Positions 5,059 through 12,636 of a stretch of 15,923 bases of DNA are shown here, piece by piece (the first letter of the stretch is position 1; every line of letters starts with the position of its first letter). Origin of the DNA: W0P28-013 sp963593685. Its GTDB lineage: Bacteria; Bacteroidota; Bacteroidia; Bacteroidales; Paludibacteraceae. The stretch is taken from positions 1 through 15,923 of the forward strand of contig CAVBBP010000053.1 of assembly GCA_963593685.1 (NCBI GenBank), in the 5' to 3' direction. Under the pieces are notes generated by a model that worked only from the letters and a program-made list of their open reading frames with translations, was not told where the DNA came from and did no database searches. The translations under genes were made by a program, and so were the position numbers.

Positions 5059-5844
5059 TCACTGCTCACTTTCTTTGGCTTCGTTCCAGATGGCGTCCAT
5101 TTCGGCGAGGGACATTTGTTGCAGGTTGCGTCCCTGTTTTATGGTTTTTTCTTCGAGATAGTTGAAGCGGCGGATAAATTTTTTGTTGGTGCGTTCGAGC
5201 GCATTTTCGGGGTTGATGCCGTAGAGTCGCGCAGCATTGACGAGGCTGAAAAACAGGTCGCCAAACTCGGCCTCCATGCGGTCGGCATCTTTGTGGTCGA
5301 TTTCGGCTTGAAACTCGGCCATCTCCTCTTTCACTTTGTCCCAAACTTGCGTGCGTTCCTCCCAATCGAAGCCGATATTGCGCGCTTTGTCCTGTATGCG
5401 ATTGGCTTTGATGAGCGCGGGCAGAGCCGCCGGAATGCCGCTCAACACCGATTTATTGCCATCTTTCTCTTTCAGTTTCACCGCCTCCCAAAGTTGTTTG
5501 ATTTCGTCGGGCGTTTCGGCGTGTACATTGCCGTAGATGTGTGGGTGGCGGAAAATGAGTTTGTCGGTGATGGCATCGCACACATCTTTGATGTCGAAAT
5601 CGCCTGTTTCGCTGCCAATTTGTGCGTAGAAAACGATGTGCAGCAACACATCGCCCAACTCTTTTTTGATGTTTTTCAAGTCGTGATTAGCGATGGCTTC
5701 GGTGAGTTCGTACACCTCTTCGATGGTGTTGCAGCGCAGCGAATCGAAAGTCTGTTTTTTGTCCCACGGACATTTTTGGCGCAGTTCGGCCATCACATCG
5801 AGCAGCCGCGCAAAAGCATCGAGTTTTTCCTGTTTAGTGTGCAT
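5059..5844 (-). CDS. mazG: MazG, nucleoside triphosphate pyrophosphohydrolase
   Basis: 261 residues, the usual length for a two-domain MazG. It hydrolyses (d)NTPs to the monophosphate and pyrophosphate in the cytoplasm, a house-cleaning role that also affects alarmone levels in some bacteria. The N-terminal domain shows the signature ELRQKCPWDKKQTFDSL (residues 20-36) and the metal-binding EEVYEL (42-47) with ELGDVLLHIVFYAQI (61-75). The second domain repeats the scheme with EEMAEFQAE and EFGDLFFSLVNAARL, followed by LERTNKKFIRRF, typical of MazG C-termini. ATG at 5844 gives the canonical start MHTKQEKLDAFARLLDVMAEL. The last three codons (SEQ, stop) coincide with the first unit of an intergenic heptamer array, so the C-terminus may have been reshaped by repeat insertion. 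No promoter of full consensus is seen upstream. Confidence 0.94.
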   Translation of the reverse strand: MHTKQEKLDAFARLLDVMAELRQKCPWDKKQTFDSLRCNTIEEVYELTEAIANHDLKNIKKELGDVLLHIVFYAQIGSETGDFDIKDVCDAITDKLIFRHPHIYGNVHAETPDEIKQLWEAVKLKEKDGNKSVLSGIPAALPALIKANRIQDKARNIGFDWEERTQVWDKVKEEMAEFQAEIDHKDADRMEAEFGDLFFSLVNAARLYGINPENALERTNKKFIRRFNYLEEKTIKQGRNLQQMSLAEMDAIWNEAKESEQ

Positions 5845-6059
5845 TTTTGTTTAGTATGAAAGTATGAAAGTGTGAAAGTGCGTGCGTTTTTCGTTGAATT
5901 GTGGATTTGTTGATGTGGTTATTTGGTTATTTGAGGGGTTGATAACCCTATTTAATTTGAAATTTGAAATCTGAAATCTGAAATCTGTCATTGCGGCTCT
6001 GCCGCTTCATTCCTCACTCCTAATTCCTAACTCCTCACTTTTCTTGCTACTTGCTACTC
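5845..6059. repeat. Intergenic tandem-word array with 3' hairpin
   Basis: Contents rightward: AGTATGAA/AGTGTGAA octamers (about 5852-5880); GGTTATTT octamers (5918-5932); TTTGAAA and CTGAAAT heptamers (5953-5986); hairpin GCGGC-TCT-GCCGC (5993-6005); then CACTCCTAATTCCTAACTCC words and CTTGCTA heptamers up to the stop codon at 6060. The order TTTGAAAT, hairpin, CACTCCT is the same as at 12515-12630 and similar to 5006-5070. Confidence 0.75.
5993..6005 (-). terminator. GCGGC-TCT-GCCGC hairpin ending the three-gene operon
   Basis: Located 55 bases past the stop of the lipoprotein gene in the leftward direction; followed on that strand by AATGACAGATTTCAGATTTC. The arm and loop are identical to 5024-5036. 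The T-run is weak, so termination efficiency is uncertain. Confidence 0.45.
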
Positions 6060-7019
6060 TCACTTGACTTCTATCTGCCGAAAATCGCCTGTGTAGTTGC
6101 CTGTGATGGTGGTTTTCAGTTGGTCGGTGCAGTCGAAGTTGAAGGTGTATATGCCGTTGTTGGTATGTTTCACGGCGATGGTGCCGCTCAACACATTTGC
6201 TTTGGCTTGTGCCGATGTGCTTTGGTAGGTGTTGCGGTAGGTACCCCAACTGCCGTTGCCGCTTTTGTGGCCGTAGAGTGCGGTGTTTGCTCTGTTTTCG
6301 GTACTGATAGGGTAGTCGCCGTCGGGTGGTGCGTCGGGGGTGGCGGCGTGCAGACCAACGACAAAAACTGTGCCCTGTTTGATAGCACCAGCGTCGGAGT
6401 AGCGCAGGTTGCACGAGTAGAAATAGAATTCGTAGTAGTTGATTTCGGCGGCAAAAATCGGCCCCCACAGCAGCAGGTCGCCGCGCTGCAGCGACACCAC
6501 CGAGTCGCCCACAAGCAGTGTGCCGATGGGCGTGCCATCGATGTCGTAGAAATGCGTGTAAGTGCCTTCGTAATTGCCTTTCAGTCGGTCGGTTTTGAGG
6601 GTGTAGCGCTGCCCATGTTCTGACGCTTCGACCGTCAGTGTGCCTTGCCCAATGGCGGCGGTGGTGGTATCGGTTTTGTCGTCGGAAATGACGGTGATGC
6701 GCGATTCGGCGCAGATGTCGTAGGTGTCGGGGCGCAGTTGTGCGGTGTCGCACGCCACGGTGATGATGACCAGCGCACCTGTGCCCGACATGCGGCCGTC
6801 GGTGTAGGTCATTTTTGGCGTGCAGAGTGCCAAATCGATGCGCTGCTCGCCCGATGTGGTGTCGATGTAGGTGTGTTGCCGCGCCGTTTTCAGCGTGTAG
6901 GTGGTGCTGTCGAATTGCAGCGAGCCGTTATTGACAAAAGTCGCTTTCGTTTTTTTGCAAGCGAAGAGGCTGATTGTCAGCAATATCGCAGCGAAAATAT
7001 GGAGCGTGTGTCGTGCCAT
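6060..7019 (-). CDS. Lipoprotein of unknown function
   Basis: 319 residues. Residues 1-20 are a signal peptide (MARHTLHIFAAILLTISLFA) ending in the lipobox L-F-A-C, with C21 as the lipidated cysteine followed by K-K; acidic-plus-two sorting signals are absent. The mature part is rich in T, S, G and Y with alternating beta-strand patterns. It appears to hold two related beta segments, each around 'G-x-L-x-V/I...Y-T-x-x': 'MSGTGALVIITVACDTAQLRPDTYDI' (about 77-102) and 'GAIKQGTVFVVGLHAATPDAPPDGDYPIS' (about 212-240). Both read like the 'amount-of-property then D-G-x-Y-x-I' pattern of Bacteroidetes surface lipoproteins. I do not recognise a named family. The start is one base after the TGA of the upstream nuclease gene, so translation is probably coupled and the two products may act together in the envelope. 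Confidence 0.8.
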   Translation of the reverse strand: MARHTLHIFAAILLTISLFACKKTKATFVNNGSLQFDSTTYTLKTARQHTYIDTTSGEQRIDLALCTPKMTYTDGRMSGTGALVIITVACDTAQLRPDTYDICAESRITVISDDKTDTTTAAIGQGTLTVEASEHGQRYTLKTDRLKGNYEGTYTHFYDIDGTPIGTLLVGDSVVSLQRGDLLLWGPIFAAEINYYEFYFYSCNLRYSDAGAIKQGTVFVVGLHAATPDAPPDGDYPISTENRANTALYGHKSGNGSWGTYRNTYQSTSAQAKANVLSGTIAVKHTNNGIYTFNFDCTDQLKTTITGNYTGDFRQIEVK

Positions 7020-7020
7020 T

Positions 7021-9108
7021 TCATCGAGTTTTTAGAATTTTGATAGGCGCACAACCCTGCACGCGCAAAATGTAGATGCCGCCGCCATCGAGCGGAACGG
7101 AGAGCGTTTTTTTAGCGTTTTTTTTTCGTGCAAACACATTTCGCCCGAGCGCATCGTAGAGCGCAATGTCGGCGTTGGCGGGCAGTTGGTCGATGGTGAG
7201 CAAGCCGCCGTCAATCGTCCAAAAAATGTTGCTAGCGGTGGCGGTGCGTATGCTGGTTTTGCCTGTGGTTACTTCGAAAGGTCCGAAAACGGTCGGAATG
7301 GCGCCGCCAGTCGGCTGTATGGTGTAGAGGTATTGCTCGCCCAACATCAGCCCTTCGATGCGGCACGACTGCCCAACGACCGTGGTGTCGCAAACCGCCA
7401 CTTTCGACAGAATTTCTTCGTACGAATCGATGATGACATCGTTGATGGTGGTGCGGTTGCTCTTGTCCACCGCAATGCGCACCGAAGCGTCGCCAATGCT
7501 GTTTGGCAGCGTTGTGGCGAACCAAAGCGTGTCGGTAGTAACGGTAAAACGCCCCATTTCCACGGTGTCGGTTGCGCCATCGAGCCAGATAGAGAAAGCG
7601 GGATCGTTGTCTTTGATGTTGGTTTGGAACGCCCGCACTTGCACGCGCACGCTGTCACCGAGCGATAGTTGTGGCGTGGCGATGTAGCCGCCATTGCTCG
7701 CCGAACCGAGTTTGACGATGCCGCCATTTTGTGTGGACCAACTGAAGCCTGTTTTGCTTTTTGTCCAATCGGCAGGAAAACTCGTGCCGAAGCCTTCGTT
7801 AATTTTGTTTTCCCAACCTTTTTCTCCTAAGTTTCGCGGTTGATACATAAAAATGTGGTAGCCAGTGGCATCGGTCGATGGTCGCCAGCGCACCTCAACC
7901 CACTCGTCGTCGATGTTGGGCGCAAGCACTTGAAACACATCGCGCGCTTCGGCCATCAGTGTGATGGTAACAGGTGCGTCGAGTTCGTCGCTGCTCAAAA
8001 CAAGGCTCACGGTATCGCGCGCTGGCAGCGACGAGGTGTAGGTCAGCGTTTGTGCCTTGCCTTTGCTCAAGTCGCTCACCGACAGTTGCTCCGATGGCAA
8101 TGTGAATGTGCCTACATGGTTGCCTTCGATTTCCCAATCGACAGGATTTTGGAGGTCTTTTGCGCGGAACTGCATGCGGAGCGACTGCGTAGCACCCACG
8201 GTGTCGCCTTTGAATGCGTATTGCTCGCCATGGCGCGGTGTAACGAAAAACGCTTTTCCTGTAAGTTCCTGCAAATCAAACGGTTCGTCCTTTTTGTCGC
8301 CCCAAATATAGTCGGCAAAGTCGGGACAGTCGATAAACGGATTGCGGTTGCCTTGTATTTTGCTGATGGTTTCGTTGCGGTTGAGTTCTTTTTCGCTCAC
8401 AGGGTCGGCTTTGTGCCACGCAAGCAGCAAATCGACGGCAAAATCGGTAAAAATCGGGTAGGTGTCGGCGCTATTCCAATTAAGAAAGCGTGCTGGCGTA
8501 CTCGACCATGTGGGTTTGCCATTCAAACCAGTGCAAATTTGTTCGTAGCAGGTAACCACATACATATAGGTGCGTGCAAAATCGCCTTTGTACTCGTCGG
8601 CGGGTTCCCACACGCGCGAACCGTTTTTGTCGTAGCCCGATTTTACTACGCCATTGTTGAAAAGCACTGTGGTGTCGGTGTTTACCACGCTCATTATCCA
8701 GTTGCTTTTTGCACTTTGATTGGCAGTGGCATCGGCTGGATTCAGGTTGAAAAGGTCGCTATAACACCCGTAGGCATCGTTTTTTACGCCCGACGACCAC
8801 CAACTTTTTGGGAAAGCGTGTTCTCTGTCCATACCTGTTACCGTCGAGCCGTCGTCGGGAAATTCGTAGATGTTGTTCGAGTACATGTCCCACACTTTGC
8901 CGTCGGTGCGGCGGTCGGTTTGCGGAAAATAGAGCCACAGGTTGTCGTAGCCCACCACCGTTGGATTTTTGATAATTTCGAAGAGCGCAGTTTTCAGTTC
9001 GCCCTTGTTCAGTCCGCTGGTGCTGGCGTAGTAGGTCTGCAGGTCGGTCTGCGCAAGGCAAACCACCGCAATCATCAGCAAGGCAAGAGTTATCTCAATC
9101 CGTTTCAT
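7021..9108 (-). CDS. Secreted endonuclease I-family nuclease with T9SS-type C-terminal domain
   Basis: 695 residues. The signal peptide covers about 1-19 (MKRIEITLALLMIAVVCLAQ). Residues about 23-270 form an endonuclease I / NucM-like beta-beta-alpha-metal nuclease domain. M-D-R-E-H-A-F-P-K-S-W-W (93-104) supplies the metal-binding E96 and catalytic H97, DLFNLNPADATANQSAKSN (118-136) supplies the second metal site (probably N130), and 'GNRNPFIDCPDFADYIWG' is the usual end of the domain. A middle region includes a fibronectin-III-like segment (VLAPNIDDEWVEVRWRPSTD) and a jelly-roll-like adhesion segment (INEGFGTSFPADW onward). The last ~70 residues, with 'LYDALGRNVFARK' and 'GIYILRV', match a type A T9SS sorting domain, so the protein should be exported and shed or surface-attached. 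Likely role: degrading extracellular DNA/RNA for nutrients. It is the middle gene of a three-gene operon. Confidence 0.87.
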   Translation of the reverse strand: MKRIEITLALLMIAVVCLAQTDLQTYYASTSGLNKGELKTALFEIIKNPTVVGYDNLWLYFPQTDRRTDGKVWDMYSNNIYEFPDDGSTVTGMDREHAFPKSWWSSGVKNDAYGCYSDLFNLNPADATANQSAKSNWIMSVVNTDTTVLFNNGVVKSGYDKNGSRVWEPADEYKGDFARTYMYVVTCYEQICTGLNGKPTWSSTPARFLNWNSADTYPIFTDFAVDLLLAWHKADPVSEKELNRNETISKIQGNRNPFIDCPDFADYIWGDKKDEPFDLQELTGKAFFVTPRHGEQYAFKGDTVGATQSLRMQFRAKDLQNPVDWEIEGNHVGTFTLPSEQLSVSDLSKGKAQTLTYTSSLPARDTVSLVLSSDELDAPVTITLMAEARDVFQVLAPNIDDEWVEVRWRPSTDATGYHIFMYQPRNLGEKGWENKINEGFGTSFPADWTKSKTGFSWSTQNGGIVKLGSASNGGYIATPQLSLGDSVRVQVRAFQTNIKDNDPAFSIWLDGATDTVEMGRFTVTTDTLWFATTLPNSIGDASVRIAVDKSNRTTINDVIIDSYEEILSKVAVCDTTVVGQSCRIEGLMLGEQYLYTIQPTGGAIPTVFGPFEVTTGKTSIRTATASNIFWTIDGGLLTIDQLPANADIALYDALGRNVFARKKNAKKTLSVPLDGGGIYILRVQGCAPIKILKTR

Positions 9109-9137
9109 AATGTTTTTGGGGTTGGGTTCGGATTTTT

Positions 9138-10238
9138 TTACTGCAACAACTCTTCCAATTTTTCCGCCAACGACTGGTCGTTCAGTTTTTTCGCCACAAT
9201 AGTGCCATCGGGCGCAAGCAACATCAGGTGCGGAATGGCATCAATGCCGTAGATTTGCGCTGCCTCCGAGTGCCAGCCTTTCAAGTCCGACATGTGGTGC
9301 CACGGCAGTTCGAGGTCGGCCACGCACTTTGTCCACGCCGCTTTGTCGCTATCGAACGACACGCCGACAATGTCGATTTTCGCGGTGTATTTTTTGTAGA
9401 TGGCCTTCAGTTCGGGCATCGACTGGCGGCACGGACGGCACCAACTCGCCCAAAAATCGACGACCAAATAGCGGCCATTGCCCACAAATTGGGAGAGGCG
9501 CACCTCGTTGCCATTCAGGTCGTGCATCGCAAAATCGACAAACGGTTTGCCCACAGCCACTTTTTTGGTCTGTTCAATCCGTTCAACTATCGGTGCAACG
9601 CCTGGTTGGCAGAGGAAATTCTCGCCCGCCTTGCTCACAATGGCAATCTGCTGCTCGTCGCTCAACGAGCGGTAGTTTTGCACAAAAGCGTAAGCGCCCG
9701 CCGCATTGTCGGTGTTGGCCTCGACAAAGGCAACCGACAGCCGCCGCGCCTCGGCATCGAGGCTGTCGTAGCACACCTCAATGGCGTGTTGCAGTTCGGT
9801 GTCCGATTCGTCGGCTTTCATATACGCCACAAACAGCGAGTCCATCTGCGGCGCAAACTGCTGCTCGATGTCGATGTATTGCTGCAAAATCTCGTTCAGC
9901 GGCGTGCCACCAATGGTCGTGTTGCGGCCGTCGTACGATACGCTAATTTTGCCTTTTTCGACGATTACAGGCGCAACAATCTCGCGGTTGTCCTCTTTTT
10001 TCAGCAGCAACAAGCGGTAAGCCACAGTGTCCTGACTGTTTTTCAGCACAAATGCGCCCTTGTCGATGCGTGCGCTGTCGTCCATCAGCAGGTCGCGCCC
10101 ATCGTAGTGCGCCAGATAGGCCATTCCGCCGTCCCAGTCGGTCGGCACGGTGGCGTTCAATGTGTATTTGTTGGCTTTTTGGCAGCCAACTGCGCCCGCG
10201 CAAATCACGCACAACGCAAAGATTTTCAAGTGTTTCAT
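9138..10238 (-). CDS. TlpA/ResA-like thiol-disulfide lipoprotein with DUF4369-like N-terminus
   Basis: 366 residues. The signal peptide ends in the lipobox A-V-G-C with lipidated C19. Residues about 25-220 form the beta-rich plus helical region usual ahead of the thioredoxin fold in Bacteroidetes (DUF4369-like; GGMAYLAHYDGRDLLMDDSA near 37-56). Residues 225-366 are a thioredoxin/AhpC-TSA domain: GKPFVDFAMHDLNG (230-243), DFWASWCRPCRQSMPEL (261-277) with redox cysteines C267 and C270, DIVGVSFDSDKAAW (289-302), and the cis-proline in GIDAIPHLML (P336). Such proteins reduce or exchange disulfides of exported proteins in the periplasm. The next gene, 29 bases downstream, encodes a secreted nuclease with several cysteines, a plausible client. 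ATG at 10238; no clear -7 element precedes it. It should be the first gene of the operon. Confidence 0.9.
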   Translation of the reverse strand: MKHLKIFALCVICAGAVGCQKANKYTLNATVPTDWDGGMAYLAHYDGRDLLMDDSARIDKGAFVLKNSQDTVAYRLLLLKKEDNREIVAPVIVEKGKISVSYDGRNTTIGGTPLNEILQQYIDIEQQFAPQMDSLFVAYMKADESDTELQHAIEVCYDSLDAEARRLSVAFVEANTDNAAGAYAFVQNYRSLSDEQQIAIVSKAGENFLCQPGVAPIVERIEQTKKVAVGKPFVDFAMHDLNGNEVRLSQFVGNGRYLVVDFWASWCRPCRQSMPELKAIYKKYTAKIDIVGVSFDSDKAAWTKCVADLELPWHHMSDLKGWHSEAAQIYGIDAIPHLMLLAPDGTIVAKKLNDQSLAEKLEELLQ

Positions 10239-10400
10239 AATTGTAAATTCAAATTTCAGATTAGGTTGATGAGTTGATCAGTTGATTGGTTGATCGGTCG
10301 TTGACGAGTTGATAAGTTGAAAAGTTTAACGCATTGGTGTTGGTTTCAGATTTCTGGTTTCTAGTTTCAACAATCTTCAAATTTTCAAATAATTAGACGG
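10239..10400. repeat. Intergenic GTTGATNN array upstream of the TlpA-like gene
   Basis: GTTGATGA/GTTGATCA/GTTGATTG/GTTGATCG octamers at 10264-10333, ending in AAGTTTAACGC and followed by ATTGGTGTTGGTTTCAGATTT. It is strongly similar in order and sequence to 4811-4900, which likewise sits just upstream of a start codon. After this come TTTCTGGTTTCTAGTTTC and TTCAAATTTTCAAAT (10355-10390) up to the stop of the restriction gene. No gene or clear promoter seen. Confidence 0.75.
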
Positions 10401-11078
10401 TTATTTTCTTTCTTTTTGTACTTTTTTCAAGTCGGTAATGAGTTTGTCGAATAGTTTTACTTTGCCGCTGGTTTCAATTTTTCGGTCGGTAAGTACATAA
10501 CTGCCATCGAGGTCAGTTTCAACTATTGCTCTAGCCTTTTTACAGGGTTTGATAGTGTTGAGCGTGCCATCTTCGTCGGGCGTTACAAAAAACACTTTGA
10601 TGTGGCGTTTGTGCTTGTCTTCTTGCAGTTTGAATTTCCAATAACCCGTCTGTGCTATGCGTTCGCGTAGAGTAACTTTTACCGAAAGTAACGCCACAAT
10701 ATCACCATTTTTCGGGTTGTAAACTATGATATCGACATCGGGCAAATGGCAACCAAATTCGGCATAGTCAATCAGCAGATTTTTCTTGACCGTCCAAAGA
10801 ATATCGGGCAATTTGGGACTTACGGTACGCTCCAAAATGTTGCCGTTCACCACTTCCAAACCTATTTCGTGTATGCCATCGACAATGATATGTTCGATGA
10901 GTTTTTCTAGATTTTTTCCCTTGAACGAACGCCACGACTGCTCATGGTCGACACCCTTAAAATCTTTTTTATGCTGCTTCTTGGCATCGCTCAAAATTTC
11001 CGAAATATGTTTGAAAGTGTCTTTCCCATACACTTTTTTCTTTCTCTCGTAAAGTTTTTCTAAATCTTCGTAGGTCAT
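10401..11078 (-). CDS. Type II restriction endonuclease, BsaWI-like (CCGG family)
   Basis: 225 residues. A PD-(D/E)xK-type active site is visible: L-P-D-V-D-I-I-V-Y (112-120) supplies D114 and D116, and L-L-S-V-K-V-T-L-R-E-R (130-140) supplies K134, with the S-x-K-x-x-x-R-[DE]-R layout of CCGG-cutting enzymes such as BsaWI. The N-terminal SWRSFKGKNLEKLIEHII (49-66) matches the conserved 'S-W-[KR]-x-x-x-G-x-x-[FL]-E-x-[ML]-I' segment ahead of the active site and carries E59, the likely extra metal-binding glutamate. The family resemblance comes from memory of BsaWI-type sequences, not a search, so the cut site (W/CCGGW-like, containing CCGG) is an inference. It starts inside the stop of the methyltransferase gene (ATGA overlap at 11075-11078), so it should be translated after the protective methylase. 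It is lysine-rich and AT-rich compared with flanking genes. Confidence 0.75.
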   Translation of the reverse strand: MTYEDLEKLYERKKKVYGKDTFKHISEILSDAKKQHKKDFKGVDHEQSWRSFKGKNLEKLIEHIIVDGIHEIGLEVVNGNILERTVSPKLPDILWTVKKNLLIDYAEFGCHLPDVDIIVYNPKNGDIVALLSVKVTLRERIAQTGYWKFKLQEDKHKRHIKVFFVTPDEDGTLNTIKPCKKARAIVETDLDGSYVLTDRKIETSGKVKLFDKLITDLKKVQKERK

Positions 11079-12358
11079 AGTTTTTCCATTATGATGATGT
11101 ATTCGGTAGGGTAGGCCATTTTTATGTTTTTGTCCGATATTTTGCCAAAGCGCCCTGTTTCGGGGTTGCGTGTCGATGGCAGCATTTTCGATGGGATTTC
11201 GCGCTTGATTATTTTGTGTGTTGTAAATCCGATATTTTCAAATTGTTCTTGAAAAACTTCGGCATTTTTTATATTAACTCCCTGAAATTCAGTGTTCCCA
11301 ATGACTATACACGCCTTGCCGCCCTGTTTCAAAACACGCTTCATTTCTTGGAAAGTTTCGAGCATATCGGCGTAGTAGTTGCAAACTTCATCGCGCTTTT
11401 TGTTTTTTAGTTGCCCAACTATTTCATCAGCGATTTTGCTTTTTAGGTCGATTTTTTCGCGTTTTTTGTACGAACTGCCAATAAATTTTTGGCGAAATTC
11501 TGGGAGATTTTTCATAAATCCCAGCCAGAGCGACGGCAACTGGTGTAAATCGGCATATTCGTACGAGGTTACATACGGCGGCGAGGTTACAACAAGGCTT
11601 GCTTTTTCATCGTCGCATGGTAAATGCCGCGAATCGGAACATTGCACGGTGCGAAACTGGTCGATATTTTCCCTAACTTCAGATTTTAGCGTGTTGCCAA
11701 ATTCGTAGTGATGCTTAATCATTTTGCGCGATTGCACCAAGAAAAGGGCAATTGGATCGTAGTTTTTTTTCTTGAAATCGCGCGTTGGTTTTACACTTTT
11801 CTGCAACCAAATAGAGGCGGTTTTTAGAATTTGTGCAAATGCCACCAAAAAGAAATTACGCACATCGCAATCGCTAATTTCTAAAATTCTATCGAGCAAA
11901 ATCGCCAATTTCTCTTTCTGCTCGGGAAGAAACCAATAGTCAATGCGTTCGTTCTGCACAATGTTTTTCAGCGATTTTTTGCGGTATTCGTCAATTTTTT
12001 CGCTCGTGCGAATTTTCAAATCGTTTTTGATTTTCTCGAATTCATTGCCGAGTGTGAGATTTTCTATCGGAGTGGTTTTCACTTTCGACAGCAAGTTTGC
12101 AATCTCGTTTATGTCGGTACCGATACCAATTCTGCCGTTTACAATCGCTTCAACAATAGTTGTTCCGCTGCCCATGAATGGGTCGATTACGATGTCGCCC
12201 TCTTGGCTATATTCGCAGATAAGGCGGCTGGCAAGTTGCGGAATGAATTTGGCAGGATAGGTGTAGTAACCATGCGTAATATAGGCAGTGTCCTTTATCG
12301 TCTTGTCCGAAAAAGACCATGAATAATCAATCTCTATTTTCGAAAAATCACTCAACAT
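11075..12358 (-). CDS. DNA methyltransferase of a type II R-M system (SPPY type)
   Basis: 427 residues. It transfers a methyl group from S-adenosylmethionine to DNA to protect host sites from the partner nuclease. Motif X is YYTYPAKFIPQLASRLI (31-47), motif I is DPFMGSGTT (59-67) for AdoMet binding, motif II is GIGTDINEIA (78-87), and catalytic motif IV is TSPPY (258-262). MKRVLKQGGKACIVIGNT lies further on as motif VI/VII. The order X-I-II-(target region)-IV is that of alpha-type amino-methyltransferases, while S-P-P-Y favours N4-cytosine methylation over the D/N-P-P-Y of most N6-adenine enzymes. A target-recognition region would occupy about 100-250. The stop overlaps the start of the endonuclease by 4 bases. 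One 60-base sample (11941-12000) has 22 G+C against 36 in a sample of cysS (13321-13380), suggesting horizontal acquisition. Confidence 0.88.
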   Translation of the reverse strand: MLSDFSKIEIDYSWSFSDKTIKDTAYITHGYYTYPAKFIPQLASRLICEYSQEGDIVIDPFMGSGTTIVEAIVNGRIGIGTDINEIANLLSKVKTTPIENLTLGNEFEKIKNDLKIRTSEKIDEYRKKSLKNIVQNERIDYWFLPEQKEKLAILLDRILEISDCDVRNFFLVAFAQILKTASIWLQKSVKPTRDFKKKNYDPIALFLVQSRKMIKHHYEFGNTLKSEVRENIDQFRTVQCSDSRHLPCDDEKASLVVTSPPYVTSYEYADLHQLPSLWLGFMKNLPEFRQKFIGSSYKKREKIDLKSKIADEIVGQLKNKKRDEVCNYYADMLETFQEMKRVLKQGGKACIVIGNTEFQGVNIKNAEVFQEQFENIGFTTHKIIKREIPSKMLPSTRNPETGRFGKISDKNIKMAYPTEYIIIMEKL

Positions 12359-12428
12359 TTTGCTTTATTGCCGTTTCAGATTGCGCTTCGCGCGGTTCAA
12401 ATTTCTAATTTCTGGTTCCTAGTTTTTC

Positions 12429-12448
12429 AAAATTGCTGTCGCAATTTT
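12429..12448 (-). terminator. AAAATTGC hairpin upstream of the R-M operon
   Basis: An 8-bp perfect stem (12429-12436 with 12441-12448) around TGTC, flanked by A/T tracts on both sides as in an intrinsic bidirectional terminator. It would separate leftward cysS transcription from the methyltransferase gene. Confidence 0.4.
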
Positions 12449-12547
12449 TGTTTCTAAGTTTCTAAGTTTTTGTTGAACTGTTGATTTGCAGATTTAGTTA
12501 TTTGGTTAATCCATTTAATTTGAAATTTGAAATTTGAAATTTGTCAT

Positions 12548-12562
12548 TGCGGCTTCGCCGCA
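12548..12562 (-). terminator. TGCGGC-TTC-GCCGCA hairpin after cysS
   Basis: A 6-bp GC-rich stem, 75 bases past the cysS stop in the leftward direction, followed on that strand by AATGACAAATTTCAAATTTC. It is the third copy of the 3' hairpin seen at 5024-5036 and 5993-6005, with one loop change (TTC instead of TCT) and one additional pair. Confidence 0.45.
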
Positions 12563-12636
12563 TCACTCCTCACTCCTAATTCCTCACTCCTCACTCAAAA
12601 ACCACTCCTCACTTCTAACTACTCACTACTCACTAA

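Larger units (their letters stand above)
12359..12636. repeat. Intergenic tandem-word array between cysS and the R-M operon
   Basis: Contents rightward: hairpin GCGC-TTC-GCGC (12383-12393); hairpin AAAATTGC-TGTC-GCAATTTT (12429-12448); TTTCTAAG octamers (12451-12470); GTTATTTGGTTAAT (12497-12510); TTTGAAA heptamers (12519-12542); hairpin TGCGGC-TTC-GCCGCA (12548-12562); then CACTCCT/CACTACT heptamers to the cysS stop. No promoter with the TAnnTTTG element is visible for the methyltransferase, so its expression signal is unclear. No gene is present. Confidence 0.75.

Noticed and set aside
7840..9252. 470-residue plus-strand open frame opposite the nuclease gene
   Set aside because: Antisense shadow of the endonuclease I-family gene, whose signal peptide, active site and T9SS-like tail are all on the minus strand; the shadow is V/F/H-rich without motifs.
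9228..10277. 349-residue plus-strand open frame opposite the TlpA-like gene
   Set aside because: Antisense to a gene with lipobox and WCRPC motif; the shadow extends into the satellite repeat upstream and has no family features.
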